Of a DNA stretch of 35,950 nucleotides, positions 8,311 to 16,375 are shown in pieces. The stretch is from CAYFKJ01 sp964528595. GTDB taxonomy: Bacteria; Pseudomonadota; Alphaproteobacteria; UBA2966. The notes under the pieces were generated by a model. That model ran no database searches, was not told where the DNA came from, and saw nothing but the letters and a program-made list of their open reading frames with translations. The stretch spans positions 1-35,950 of the forward strand of contig CAZGTM010000040.1 of NCBI GenBank assembly GCA_964528595.1, written 5' to 3'. A program made the translations under genes and the position numbers. How positions within the stretch are numbered: position 1 is the first letter of the stretch; every line of letters starts with the position of its first letter.

Positions 8311-8583
8311 TTACCATTCGGGCGCTGCACCGGGTAGAGCGGCGCGAGCCTGTTGCGGCGTTTCCGGCGCAAATCCTTCGGTTTGGCAAAATGAGAGCAA
8401 CAGGTCTTCATTCTCCAGCAGGAAATCCAACAAACCGGCAAGAAACTCTGGATCTCCGGCGCCCTCTCTCATGTCGGTTCCGTCGACCCCGGTTCCCGCC
8501 TGCAGGGCGCCCAATACCTTTGAGTCGCTGACGATGTACAAAAGTGCTTTCTGGGCGATTATCTGGGCGGATTGCCGGTCCAT
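8311..8583 (-). CDS. DUF3572 family protein
   Basis: A 90-aa acidic alpha-helical protein matching the alphaproteobacterial DUF3572 family, with a repeated pattern of short helices (QIIAQKALLYIV, FLAGLLDFLLENEDLLLSF). Its function is unknown. The start at 8583 is preferred over an in-frame ATG at 8610 because AGGTGG lies about 9 nt upstream of it, while the upstream ATG has no ribosome-binding site. In many alphaproteobacteria this family is encoded next to divK, as here, which suggests a link to cell-cycle signalling, but nothing in the sequence shows a mechanism. Confidence 0.82.
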   Translation of the reverse strand: MDRQSAQIIAQKALLYIVSDSKVLGALQAGTGVDGTDMREGAGDPEFLAGLLDFLLENEDLLLSFCQTEGFAPETPQQARAALPGAAPEW

Positions 8584-8738
8584 CGTTTGTTTCCACCTAA
8601 TTTTCGTCATTAATGACCGCCGCCGCCATACGGAGGCGAATTAATAAACGTAAGTAACTTGGATTTCCCAACCTGGGGTGCTAGATCATTACGGTACTAG
8701 GTCACGATGGGTCAAGATATCCCTGGAGCCGGCGTTGG

Positions 8739-8768
8739 TTGCTGTAATCGGACGTCGTCGTCTAAAAT
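8739..8768 (+). promoter_or_regulatory. Weak candidate sigma70-type promoter upstream of divK
   Basis: TTGCTG (8739-8744) and TAAAAT (8763-8768) are 18 bases apart and end 37 bases before the divK start. The -10 element matches five of six consensus bases but the -35 only three. No full CtrA-type TTAA-N7-TTAA site was found in the 222-bp divergent spacer (8584-8805). Confidence 0.22.
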
Positions 8769-8805
8769 ATTGGTGTTGCGTATTAATGCGGACGGGAAAA
8801 CGGAT

Positions 8806-9177
8806 ATGGCCAAAACGATACTTATCGTCGAGGATAATGAACTTAATATGAAGCTATTCCACGACTTGCTCGAGGCGCACGATTACGCCACTTTGCAGAC
8901 GCGGGACGGCAACGACGCCTTGGCTCTCGCCCGCGAGCATCGACCCGACCTTATTTTGATGGATATTCAACTGCCGGGCGTTTCGGGCCTCGAAGTCACG
9001 CGCCAAATCAAAGCCGACGATGAGCTCAAGGCGATTCCCGTTGTGGCAGTCACCGCCTTCGCCATGAAGGGCGACGAGGACCGCATCCGTGAAGGGGGTT
9101 GCGAGGCATATATCGCAAAGCCCATTCGCATCGACGAGCTTATTTCCACCGTTCAGCAATTTATCGGAAGCAACTAA
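8806..9177 (+). CDS. divK: DivK single-domain response regulator
   Basis: A 123-aa stand-alone receiver domain. In Caulobacter, DivK controls asymmetric division by binding DivJ, PleC and DivL kinases. The receiver residues are present: the acidic pair in IVEDNELN, phospho-acceptor Asp53 in LILMDIQLPG (the same number as in Caulobacter DivK), Thr in AVTAFAMKGD, and Lys in IAKPIRIDEL. An upstream in-frame extension to 8707 exists but shows no homology. The start at 8806 gives the normal family length and begins with the usual MAKTILIVEDNELNMKLF-type N-terminus. pleD follows after 63 bases, matching the classical divK-pleD operon. Confidence 0.95.
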   Translation: MAKTILIVEDNELNMKLFHDLLEAHDYATLQTRDGNDALALAREHRPDLILMDIQLPGVSGLEVTRQIKADDELKAIPVVAVTAFAMKGDEDRIREGGCEAYIAKPIRIDELISTVQQFIGSN

Positions 9178-9240
9178 CCGGCCGAAGTCGATAATTACAC
9201 CGCTTTGTAGTGCGTTGTCTGGGGAGGCAAGGGAGCACAA

Positions 9241-10617
9241 ATGCCCGCACGCGTTTTAGTCGTTGATGACATTTTGCCAAACGTGAAGGTACTTGAGGCC
9301 AAGCTGACGGCCGAGTATTTTGACGTCGCAACTGCCATGAGCGGGCGAGAAGCGCTCGACCTGATGGAGCAGGAAGCCCCGGATATCGTGCTCCTGGACG
9401 TCATGATGCCGGAAATGGATGGGGTCGAGGTGTGCCGCACCATGAAGGCCGACCCGAAACTTGCCCATGTCCCGGTGGTCATGGTTACCGCCCTCAGCGA
9501 ACCCAGCGACCGGGTTCGCGGACTGGAAGCCGGGGCCGATGATTTTCTCACCAAACCGGTAAACGACATCGCCCTATTCGCCCGGGTGCGTTCGCTGGTG
9601 CGGCTTAAGATGATGATGGATGAATTCCGTCTGCGTGAGCAGACATCCAGCGAATTCGGCGTCTTCGGCGATGACGAGGAAAATCTGAAATTCGATACCG
9701 CCGGCGCCAAGGTGCTGGTGGTCGACGACAGCGTCGCCGACGGCCGGGTCATCGATACGACGCTGTCGGGCGAATATGATGTGACGGTCATCGCCGATCC
9801 CAATCAGGCGATCGATGCGGGCCGGGGCGAAAATTTCGATCTCATCATCGTTAGTTTGCTGTTGCGCGACACCGACGGTCTGCGCCTTTGCTCCAGCCTG
9901 CGGACGATCGAGGAAACCCGGCAGGCTTCTATCCTCGTCCTGATCGAGGAAAACCAGACGGAACAGTTGGTCAAGGCCCTGGACATCGGGGTCAACGACT
10001 ATCTCGCCAAGCCCATCGACCGCAACGAACTGATGGCCAGGGCGCTGACGCAGGTGCAGCGCAAGCGCTACCAGGACCGTCTGCGCGACAATTATCAGAT
10101 GTCGATGGCGATGGCGGTCACGGACGGTCTGACCGGGCTGCACAATCGGCGTTATATGGAATCGCACCTCGGCAATCTGGTGCGCCGGGCGGTCGAAGGC
10201 GGCCGGCCCGTGGCCATCGTTATTTTGGATATCGATCTCTTCAAGAACGTCAATGACACCTATGGCCATGATGTCGGGGACGAGGTTCTCAAACAGTTCT
10301 CCGTGCGCATCCAACAGAATGTCCGTGGCATCGACCTGGCCGCCCGATATGGCGGTGAGGAATTTATTATTGTCATGCCCGATACCGACCTGGCGGTCGC
10401 ACAGGCGGTCGCCGAGCGTCTCAGGAAGTTCATTGCCGACGAGCCGTTCACGGTTTCGACCGATGACGGCCAACTGGACGTTACCGTCAGCCTTGGCGTG
10501 ACGGCGTCGGGTCCGGGCGACACGCCGGAGAGCATGATCAAGCGGTCGGACGACGCGCTCTACCGGGCCAAGCATGACGGGCGCAACCGTGTCGTTGTCG
10601 TCGACCCGCCGGCCTGA
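9241..10617 (+). CDS. pleD: PleD response regulator diguanylate cyclase (REC-REC-GGDEF)
   Basis: A 458-aa protein with the complete PleD layout. The first receiver (about residues 1-120) has phospho-acceptor Asp53 in LLDVMMPEMDG. The second receiver (about 155-275) has lost its acceptor (IIVSLLLRDTDG, Ser in place of Asp), as expected for the adaptor receiver of PleD. The GGDEF domain has GGEEF at residues 371-375 and an RGID I-site at 362-365, so it should be an active, feedback-inhibited cyclase. When phosphorylated by DivJ/PleC-type kinases it dimerises, makes c-di-GMP and drives the swarmer-to-stalked type transition. GGGAG precedes the ATG. It is co-oriented with divK and convergent with rpmG. 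Confidence 0.96.
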   Translation: MPARVLVVDDILPNVKVLEAKLTAEYFDVATAMSGREALDLMEQEAPDIVLLDVMMPEMDGVEVCRTMKADPKLAHVPVVMVTALSEPSDRVRGLEAGADDFLTKPVNDIALFARVRSLVRLKMMMDEFRLREQTSSEFGVFGDDEENLKFDTAGAKVLVVDDSVADGRVIDTTLSGEYDVTVIADPNQAIDAGRGENFDLIIVSLLLRDTDGLRLCSSLRTIEETRQASILVLIEENQTEQLVKALDIGVNDYLAKPIDRNELMARALTQVQRKRYQDRLRDNYQMSMAMAVTDGLTGLHNRRYMESHLGNLVRRAVEGGRPVAIVILDIDLFKNVNDTYGHDVGDEVLKQFSVRIQQNVRGIDLAARYGGEEFIIVMPDTDLAVAQAVAERLRKFIADEPFTVSTDDGQLDVTVSLGVTASGPGDTPESMIKRSDDALYRAKHDGRNRVVVVDPPA

Positions 10618-10650
10618 ACGTCACAGCGAAAAAACACTCCCCAAATGCAA

Positions 10651-10673
10651 AAGGCCGCCTCGGGGGCGGCCTT
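10651..10673 (-). terminator. Hairpin terminator between convergent pleD and rpmG
   Basis: A perfect 9-bp stem (10651-10659 with 10665-10673) has a 5-nt loop. On the minus strand it continues into TTTTGCATTTG, a modest T-rich tail suited to rpmG. On the plus strand the tail is weaker. It probably serves both convergent genes. Confidence 0.65.
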
Positions 10674-10714
10674 CGGTCGGCGCGCAACGCCGACGGGTCA
10701 TGCGTTCAGAGAAG

Positions 10715-10882
10715 CTACTTGATTTTAGCTTCCTTGAAATCGACATGCTTGCGCGCCACGGGATCGTACTTTTTCAAGACCATCTTTTCCGTGATGTTGC
10801 GCGGATTCTTCTTGGTGACGTAGTAGAACCCGGTGTCGGCGGTGCTGACCAATTTGATTTTAATGCTGGCGGGTTTGGCCAT
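10715..10882 (-). CDS. rpmG: 50S ribosomal protein L33
   Basis: A 55-aa protein beginning MAKPASIKIKLVSTADTGF and containing YYVTKKNPR, clearly bacterial ribosomal protein L33 of the large subunit. It lacks the two CxxC pairs of the zinc-binding L33 form, so it is the zinc-independent type. The gene is short but complete, with ATG at 10882 and TAG at 10715. It lies between pleD (convergent, shared hairpin terminator) and the MFS gene upstream on the same strand. rpmG beside pleD is a familiar arrangement in alphaproteobacteria. Confidence 0.95.
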   Translation of the reverse strand: MAKPASIKIKLVSTADTGFYYVTKKNPRNITEKMVLKKYDPVARKHVDFKEAKIK

Positions 10883-10947
10883 AGCGGCGTCTCCGGCTTT
10901 GATAATTCATTCGGTGAGCGGCGAAAATAGCCAGATTGGCGGTGAAG

Positions 10948-12114
10948 TCAAGGCTTTCCAAGACCCACGACGTGCGGGTGCCGGATGCCCGCCATGACCA
11001 GGAAGCAGGCGCAGGCGATGGCGACCATGAACAGCAGGCCGTGCGGGCCCGCGGCATCCATGGAGACGCCGCCCACCCAGGGACCGATGATGCCACCCAC
11101 GCCCCACATCAGGCTGGATGTGGCGTTGACCGCAACCAGCTCCGATCCCTTGTAGCGCTCTCCCATCAGGACGAGGGCGACGGTGTAGAGGCCGTATCCC
11201 ATGCCGCCCCACACGAACAACAAGGGCCACAGGATGTAGGGTATGTCGACGACAAAGGGCAAGGCGAAGCTGCCCGCCAGGCCCACGGCGCCGCAGAGAA
11301 AAAGAACGCCATAGCGGTTCATCCGATCGGCCAGCATGCCGATGGGAATTTGCATCACCACGTTGCCGACGGCGACGGCGGTCAGCATCCAGGTGGCGGT
11401 GGTGATGTCGAAGCCGATCTTGATGCCGTAAACCGGCAGCAGGCCGAAAACCGAGAAATCGATCAGCGCAATTAGTGCGATAGCGCCCATGATGGTGGGC
11501 ACGCGAAAAACATAGCGAAAGATGTTGCCGCCCGGCGGACCGGAGTGCAGGTCGGGTGCCAATCCGCGGGCGCTCAGCAGGGGCACCATGGCCAGGATGG
11601 CGACGCCGGCGCAAAAGAGGTAGGGCAGCCAGCCCGTTACCCCGAGCAAGGGAACCAGTGGCGGTCCGGCGGCGAACGTGACGGCCAGAACCGTGGCGTA
11701 AATGCCTAGTAGCCGGCCTCGCGTTTGCTCGTTCGCGATCGTGTTGATCCAGGCCTCGCTTATCAGGAACAGGCCATTGATGGCAACGCCGAGGAAAAAC
11801 CGGATCGGCAGACCGAACATGACGTCTTGGGAATAACCGAAGGCGAGAAGGCAAAGCACCGTCAGCACAAGGCAGCCGAGCATGACATTGACGGCGCCGT
11901 ATCGGTTCGCCGCGGTTGGCATCAGCGGCGAGGAAACGATCAGCCCCAGCGCGACCATGGCCCCGGACAGTCCGATCATCGTGTTGCTGACGCCCTGCGC
12001 TTCCAGGGCCAGTCCCAGCATCGGTGGCGTGATGCCGATAACAAAACCGAAGACCGCCGTCGCCGCCATCACGGCGGCCATGCTTCGCCGGCGGCTATGC
12101 TCTGGCGCGGTCAT
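10948..12114 (-). CDS. MFS transporter (YcaD-like)
   Basis: A 388-aa inner-membrane protein with about 12 hydrophobic segments in two halves, typical of the major facilitator superfamily. The segment FLISEAWINTIANEQTRGRLLG is characteristic of the YcaD-type branch, with an acidic residue at the end of a helix and a conserved RGR loop. The substrate is unknown. Its ATG overlaps the stop of the NUDIX gene (ATGA), so translation is coupled to that gene. It is the last gene of a DUF983-NUDIX-MFS operon. Confidence 0.9.
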   Translation of the reverse strand: MTAPEHSRRRSMAAVMAATAVFGFVIGITPPMLGLALEAQGVSNTMIGLSGAMVALGLIVSSPLMPTAANRYGAVNVMLGCLVLTVLCLLAFGYSQDVMFGLPIRFFLGVAINGLFLISEAWINTIANEQTRGRLLGIYATVLAVTFAAGPPLVPLLGVTGWLPYLFCAGVAILAMVPLLSARGLAPDLHSGPPGGNIFRYVFRVPTIMGAIALIALIDFSVFGLLPVYGIKIGFDITTATWMLTAVAVGNVVMQIPIGMLADRMNRYGVLFLCGAVGLAGSFALPFVVDIPYILWPLLFVWGGMGYGLYTVALVLMGERYKGSELVAVNATSSLMWGVGGIIGPWVGGVSMDAAGPHGLLFMVAIACACFLVMAGIRHPHVVGLGKP

Positions 12115-12818
12115 CCACGGCTGACCCGCGAACGTCCCCGGATGAAGTGAAAGAATGCGATCTCCCGGTCGGGATCACGCGATGCCGGCGCATCGAGATA
12201 TTTGGGCAGATATTCACCCAACAGGAACTCGGTAATGTCGACCAACGGCAGGGACATGGTGTCGGCCAGCGAGCGCCAGGCCAGTTCCTCCAACTCGCCG
12301 CTGCCGCCAAGTTCGCCTTCGGCGCGTTCACCGTCCGTGACAAAGAAACGCCCGTCGAAACGGATCGGCGACTGGGCCGGCGTAATCGCCCGGGCAACGT
12401 AATCCAAGTTGCCGAGGTCGGCGGCTTTGCCGGTTTCGAGAAAGTGCGACCACGCTTCGGGTTGTCTTGGGTTTGATGCCGGGTCGGGTATGGCGCCGCC
12501 CAATATCAGGCCGGTCTCCTCGAAGGTCTCCCGCACCGCCGCCATGGCCAGGGCCCGCGCCCGCGCCGTCGAACAGCTTCGGCTGACCATGCTCAGGACG
12601 TCGCTGCGCATCGGCCGCGCCGGTATGGCGCGCGCGTCGGCGGCATCCACCCGGCCGCCGGGGAAGACGTAATAACCCGGGACGAAACTGTGTTTGGTAT
12701 GCCGCCGGCCCATCAGGACCTCCACCGTACCGCCTTTGCTCCGGCGATAGAGGATCAGGCTGGAGGCGTCCTTGGGCCGCACCCTGGCATTCGACACGGT
12801 GTCGGCGGGGCTGCTCAT
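12111..12818 (-). CDS. NUDIX hydrolase (NUDT19/RP2p-like, with insertion in the Nudix box)
   Basis: A 235-aa hydrolase of nucleoside diphosphates linked to another moiety. The Nudix box begins at PGGRV (residues 53-57) and ends with AVRETFEETGL (Arg96, Glu97, Glu100, Glu101). About 40 residues separate the PGG and RExxEE parts, where a normal box has about 15. The same kind of insertion is known in the NUDT19/RP2p group, members of which cleave coenzyme A derivatives, so a CoA-diphosphatase-like role is possible but not proven. Both ends overlap neighbours by 4 bases (12815-12818 with DUF983, 12111-12114 with the MFS gene), so the three genes are translationally coupled. Confidence 0.9.
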   Translation of the reverse strand: MSSPADTVSNARVRPKDASSLILYRRSKGGTVEVLMGRRHTKHSFVPGYYVFPGGRVDAADARAIPARPMRSDVLSMVSRSCSTARARALAMAAVRETFEETGLILGGAIPDPASNPRQPEAWSHFLETGKAADLGNLDYVARAITPAQSPIRFDGRFFVTDGERAEGELGGSGELEELAWRSLADTMSLPLVDITEFLLGEYLPKYLDAPASRDPDREIAFFHFIRGRSRVSRG

Positions 12819-13213
12819 GTAAAGTCATCCTCGCCGCCGAAGCCGTGCATCCGCAAGCTCCATTGCAGACCTACCACGGCGCCTTTGACAAACGGCAGCA
12901 GACCCAGCGACAGGGACAGGGTCAGCGGCAGCCAGATCGCCATCTGGAGCCACAGGTCGGGCGAAAAAAGCCTTTCCGCCAACAACATGCCGGGTACCAC
13001 GATGTGGCCGACGATCATGATGGTGATGTAGGGCGGGGCGTCGTCGGCGCGCTGGTGATGAAGTTCTTCGCCGCAGGCCGTACAGCGATCGGCAACCCGG
13101 GTGTAACCCGCGAACGCGGAACCCTCGCCGCACTGCGGACAGCGGCGGCGGAAACCCCTGGTGATCGAACGGAACCAGGGCCTGGCGGGGGCGGATAGCG
13201 GCGTTGAGATCAT
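12815..13213 (-). CDS. DUF983 family zinc-ribbon membrane protein
   Basis: A 132-aa protein of the alphaproteobacterial DUF983 family. A four-cysteine zinc ribbon (CPQCGEG, then CTACGEEL) is followed by the family motif RADDAPPY and two hydrophobic segments (about residues 62-80 and 92-110), placing it in the inner membrane. Its function is unknown. It is the first gene of a coupled DUF983-NUDIX-MFS operon. In related genomes DUF983 genes often follow rnr; here the hemerythrin, kinase, methyltransferase and HPt genes intervene. Confidence 0.88.
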   Translation of the reverse strand: MISTPLSAPARPWFRSITRGFRRRCPQCGEGSAFAGYTRVADRCTACGEELHHQRADDAPPYITIMIVGHIVVPGMLLAERLFSPDLWLQMAIWLPLTLSLSLGLLPFVKGAVVGLQWSLRMHGFGGEDDFT

Positions 13214-13388
13214 GAAGGGCGGGACCGAAGCTGTGAAGGATGTGACTTATATGGAACGGATTTCGGGAAACCGCAATGCCCGACGTGAACCCGGTGGGTC
13301 AGGAATTATTGCCTTTTACCAATTCGCCAATATCTGTCTAAATTGCCGGTGACGCGGGTGGGCTTGATCGGGCAGGGAGGAAACTTTG

Positions 13389-14171
13389 ATGGCTGCTGCC
13401 GAAGATCCGATGCAGGACATGATGGCGCGCCTGCGGCGCGAGTTTCTCGACACCGCCGAGGACCGCCTGGCGTCGATGGACGAAATCGTCGATGGCGTGC
13501 GGCGTGGCGGAAGCGGAAGCGGCGATGAGCTTCCCGACATCCGGCGCATGGCGCATAGCCTGAAGGGGATGGGCGGCACGTTCGGTTATCCGCTTGTTTC
13601 CGTTATCGCTCATCGGCTGGAGGATTATCTGGCCGACAGCACCAGTCTGGCCAACAACATCACCGGCGATGTCCAGACGTTTCTTGACCGCATGCGCGAT
13701 GTGGTCGACGGCGTTCTCGGCGCCGACGATCCCCGGACGGCGGAAATCGTCCGCGAATTGCCCGCCAAGCGCGGCGACTTCGACATGGAGGGAATTCATC
13801 CCCTCGATATCGAAGTCATGACCGTGATGCCCAAGGGCACGGCAACCACCATCGTGGAAAGGGAGTTGAAGGCCTGTGGCTACCGGGTCGTCAACCTCGA
13901 AAGTCCGTTCGAGGCCATCGAATACGCCGTGCGCACCAAACCCGACATGGTGATGTTCGCGGGCGTGCTGACGGGGTTGTCAGGCGTGGATCTGGCCTGC
14001 GCCTTCAAGGCGATGCCGGTGACGTCGGGGATCCCGGTGACGCTGTTCACCAGTTTCGGCCGTGAGCATTCAAGTTTGCGCGAACTCCAGGAGGATGTGC
14101 CTATCATCCGAAAAGGCGCCACGTTCACTGAGGACTTAACTGACGCCCTGTTCGCCTGCGGGCTTACCTAA
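13389..14171 (+). CDS. HPt domain protein with C-terminal pseudo-receiver
   Basis: A 260-aa soluble signalling protein. The N-terminal part (about residues 1-120) is a histidine phosphotransfer domain with His56 in MAHSLKGMGGTFGY, the canonical HPt motif. The C-terminal part (about 140-258) has the alternating pattern of a receiver domain, but the phospho-acceptor position is Ala191 (MVMFAGVLTGLSG) and the N-terminal acidic pair is missing, so it cannot take phosphate in the normal way. It may bind a partner or sense conformation. The ATG at 13389 has GGGAGG 8 nt upstream; a TTG directly before it is less likely. It converges on the methyltransferase gene 9 bases away. Partners are unknown; nearby orphan kinases are candidates. 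Confidence 0.85.
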   Translation: MAAAEDPMQDMMARLRREFLDTAEDRLASMDEIVDGVRRGGSGSGDELPDIRRMAHSLKGMGGTFGYPLVSVIAHRLEDYLADSTSLANNITGDVQTFLDRMRDVVDGVLGADDPRTAEIVRELPAKRGDFDMEGIHPLDIEVMTVMPKGTATTIVERELKACGYRVVNLESPFEAIEYAVRTKPDMVMFAGVLTGLSGVDLACAFKAMPVTSGIPVTLFTSFGREHSSLRELQEDVPIIRKGATFTEDLTDALFACGLT

Positions 14172-14179
14172 AGGACGGT

Positions 14180-15223
14180 TTATTCCCGGAATCTGCCGGC
14201 TGCGGCGCACATGTTGCGCAGTTTCGCCCGCGCCTGATCGCGCGACAGCAGGCCCATGCCACAATCAGGCGCGGCAATCAGGCGATCCCGGTCGATGTGG
14301 TCCAAGGCCGCCGTCAAGCGGGCGTGAATTTCGTCTTCGCCTTCCACTCGGCTTGAAGCGATATCGACGACGCCGAGGATCACGTTGGTGGCGCCGAAAC
14401 GCTCGAGCAGTTTGAGATCGAGATGGCGGTGGGCATCCTCGATCGAAATGGCGTTGATTTGCGCCGCGTCCAGGGCGTCCGCCAGCCGATGGTATGAATC
14501 TGCCGGTGCTTTGGGGTAATCGGGATTGTCCAGACGGTCCGGATAGCCGCAGCACATGTGCATGGCCGTTGCCACGTTCGACGGGACACCGTGAAAACAA
14601 CGCTCCAGGTGTTCGATACCGAAATCCAGGGCTTGTTCGGGGTGACGGGCAAACAACGGTTCATCGATCTGGATGTGGCGGCAGCCGGCTTCGGCCAGCG
14701 CCAGGACTTCCCGGTTGATCGCTGCCGCCAGGTCGGCGCCCCGCGACCTGGGGTCGTCGTAATAGTCGTCGGCAACGGTGTCGCCGATGGTCATCGGGCC
14801 GGGCAGGGTGGTTTTTACCGGTCTGTCGGTGAGTGCCTGTGCGGCCCGCCAGTCGTGCGGCAGGAATGGTTCACCGGCGCTGACGGGGCCGGTGATGGTC
14901 GGCAGGTGCGCTTGGTAGGAACCGCTCCGCTTTGAGGTTTCGGTCAGTCTTTCGAAGCTGATGTCATTGAGGTGCCGGCAGTGGTAGTGGACGTAATTTT
15001 CCCGCCTGACCTCACCGTCAGTCACGACGTCGACGCCCGCTGCGACCTGATCGGCGATAACTTCCGCTGCGCCCTCTACGAACAGGCTTTCGGCGCCTTC
15101 GCCCATGGCTTCGATTTCACTGTCGTAGCGTTCCGTGGGCGTGTTAACCACACCCGGCTTGAACCAGTCGGACAGAGGAATGCAGCTGGGTTTGGGGTAG
15201 GCCCCGATCGTGGTTGTTTTCAA
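14180..15223 (-). CDS. Core-MetE-type cobalamin-independent methionine synthase-like methyltransferase
   Basis: A 347-aa protein matching only the catalytic C-terminal barrel of MetE. The zinc and homocysteine ligands are conserved: His222 and Cys224 in MHMCCGYPD, Glu262 in SIEDAHRH and Cys321 in PDCGMG. The N-terminal half of normal MetE, which binds polyglutamyl folate, is absent, so the methyl donor may differ. Short core-MetE proteins are a known group, some acting as methionine synthases with other donors or partners. The predicted start is TTG. It lies 24 bases downstream of a membrane histidine kinase on the same strand, an unusual partner. Methionine formation is plausible but not certain. 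Confidence 0.85.
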   Translation of the reverse strand: MKTTTIGAYPKPSCIPLSDWFKPGVVNTPTERYDSEIEAMGEGAESLFVEGAAEVIADQVAAGVDVVTDGEVRRENYVHYHCRHLNDISFERLTETSKRSGSYQAHLPTITGPVSAGEPFLPHDWRAAQALTDRPVKTTLPGPMTIGDTVADDYYDDPRSRGADLAAAINREVLALAEAGCRHIQIDEPLFARHPEQALDFGIEHLERCFHGVPSNVATAMHMCCGYPDRLDNPDYPKAPADSYHRLADALDAAQINAISIEDAHRHLDLKLLERFGATNVILGVVDIASSRVEGEDEIHARLTAALDHIDRDRLIAAPDCGMGLLSRDQARAKLRNMCAAAGRFRE

Positions 15224-15247
15224 CGCCGGTGTTCCCCGCGACGCTGG

Positions 15248-16279
15248 CTAAATTATTCTCTCGGCGGGAAAATTCACCGCGGCCGTCGTGCCTTGCCCCA
15301 GCACACTGTCGATGGACAGGCTGCCCCCATGTAGAACCGCCAGTCCGTTGGCCAGCGGCAAGCCCAGGCCGACGCCGCCGGTTCCCTTGCCCGACGTCGT
15401 TTGTTCAAAGGGTTCAAGCGCCTTGGGTATATCTTCGGTGGGCATGCCCAGCCCGGTGTCCGTGACCTCAATGGAAAGGCTGCCGTCATCCTGGCGGATC
15501 GAAGTGATTGTAACGGTGCCTCCCTTAGGGGTGAATTTAACGGCGTTCGACAGCAGATTGACCAGGATCTGGCGGAACATTCTTTCATCGGCGCGAACGC
15601 CAATTGATTCGCCCGCTGGATTCATCGTAACCGCCACCCCGGTCACCATCGCCTGCTCCTTAACGAACGGTAAGCTCTTGGCGATTTGCTCCTCGATGTC
15701 GATTTCCGTCTCGCTGAGTTCCAGCTTGCCGGCTTCGATCTTGGAGAGATCGAGAATATCGTTGATCAGATCCAGTAGGTGCTCGCCCGATTGCCGGATA
15801 TCAGAAACATATTCGCTTTGCGGTTTGGTTAATTCGCCTCGAAATCCGGCGTTCAGGGCGTCGGAAAAACCGATGATCGCGTTGAGCGGCGTTCGCAGTT
15901 CATGGCTCATATTGGCCAGGAATTCCGACTTGGCTGCGTTTGCGTGTTCGGCTTCCAAGTATTTGGCCTCAAGCTGCTCAAGGGCCGTGCTCAGTTTTGT
16001 TTTAGTGTTCTCCAGATGAGCCAGGAGACGAAACAGGAAGTAGAGCGTCAAGGGCGCGACGATGGCCGGCGTTAGCACCGGCAGCAATCGGAAGCCCCAG
16101 AAAACGTCAACGCCGGAAAGAAAGAAGGCCATTTCGCCGACGGCCGTTGACAAGACGACTGCGGCGAGGGTGAAGAGCAATGAAGGAACAAAGATACCGC
16201 GCTTTTCGATTTGTCGCGCAAGATACGCCACCCATTTCGGCTCGTTCGAATCGCCGTTATTACGAGATGTTATGGGCAA
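15248..16279 (-). CDS. Membrane sensor histidine kinase
   Basis: An orphan histidine kinase of about 343 aa. Two membrane helices (about residues 31-52 and 60-85) with a very short extracytoplasmic loop are followed by a coiled coil, HisKA with His126 in NMSHELRTPLN, and HATPase_c (NLLSNAVKF, DTGLGM, GVGLGLPLA). There is no separate sensor domain, so it may sense the membrane itself or a partner. No ATG exists in the right place. The TTG at 16279 is chosen because GGGGAGGG lies 3-4 nt upstream, although an in-frame TTG at 16342 without a ribosome-binding site is possible. It is followed by the methyltransferase gene after 24 bases and preceded by a candidate palindromic operator. Confidence 0.88.
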   Translation of the reverse strand: MPITSRNNGDSNEPKWVAYLARQIEKRGIFVPSLLFTLAAVVLSTAVGEMAFFLSGVDVFWGFRLLPVLTPAIVAPLTLYFLFRLLAHLENTKTKLSTALEQLEAKYLEAEHANAAKSEFLANMSHELRTPLNAIIGFSDALNAGFRGELTKPQSEYVSDIRQSGEHLLDLINDILDLSKIEAGKLELSETEIDIEEQIAKSLPFVKEQAMVTGVAVTMNPAGESIGVRADERMFRQILVNLLSNAVKFTPKGGTVTITSIRQDDGSLSIEVTDTGLGMPTEDIPKALEPFEQTTSGKGTGGVGLGLPLANGLAVLHGGSLSIDSVLGQGTTAAVNFPAERII

Positions 16280-16356
16280 ATTCCCTCCCCAAGTGACAGG
16301 CGGTCCGCTAGGATTTACTTCCTGCCCGGCTATGACTATCAATCAGGGCCGGGTGA

Positions 16357-16375
16357 GTCCAAAGATATATTGGAC
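16357..16375. promoter_or_regulatory. Candidate palindromic operator GTCCAA-N7-TTGGAC
   Basis: A perfect 6-bp inverted repeat with an AT-rich 7-bp spacer (AGATATA) lies in the 184-bp gap between the hemerythrin stop and the kinase start. It sits 78 bases upstream of the chosen kinase start, and the spacer overlaps a TATATC element that could be a -10 box on the minus strand. The binding protein is unknown. Confidence 0.35.

Noticed and set aside
8707..8805. 33-residue N-terminal extension of DivK
   Set aside because: DivK proteins start at the MAKTILIVEDN position; the extension has no homology and would exceed the family length.
13161..13352. Small plus-strand ORF (63 aa) before the HPt gene
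   Set aside because: It overlaps the DUF983 start region, has no ribosome-binding site and no recognisable feature.
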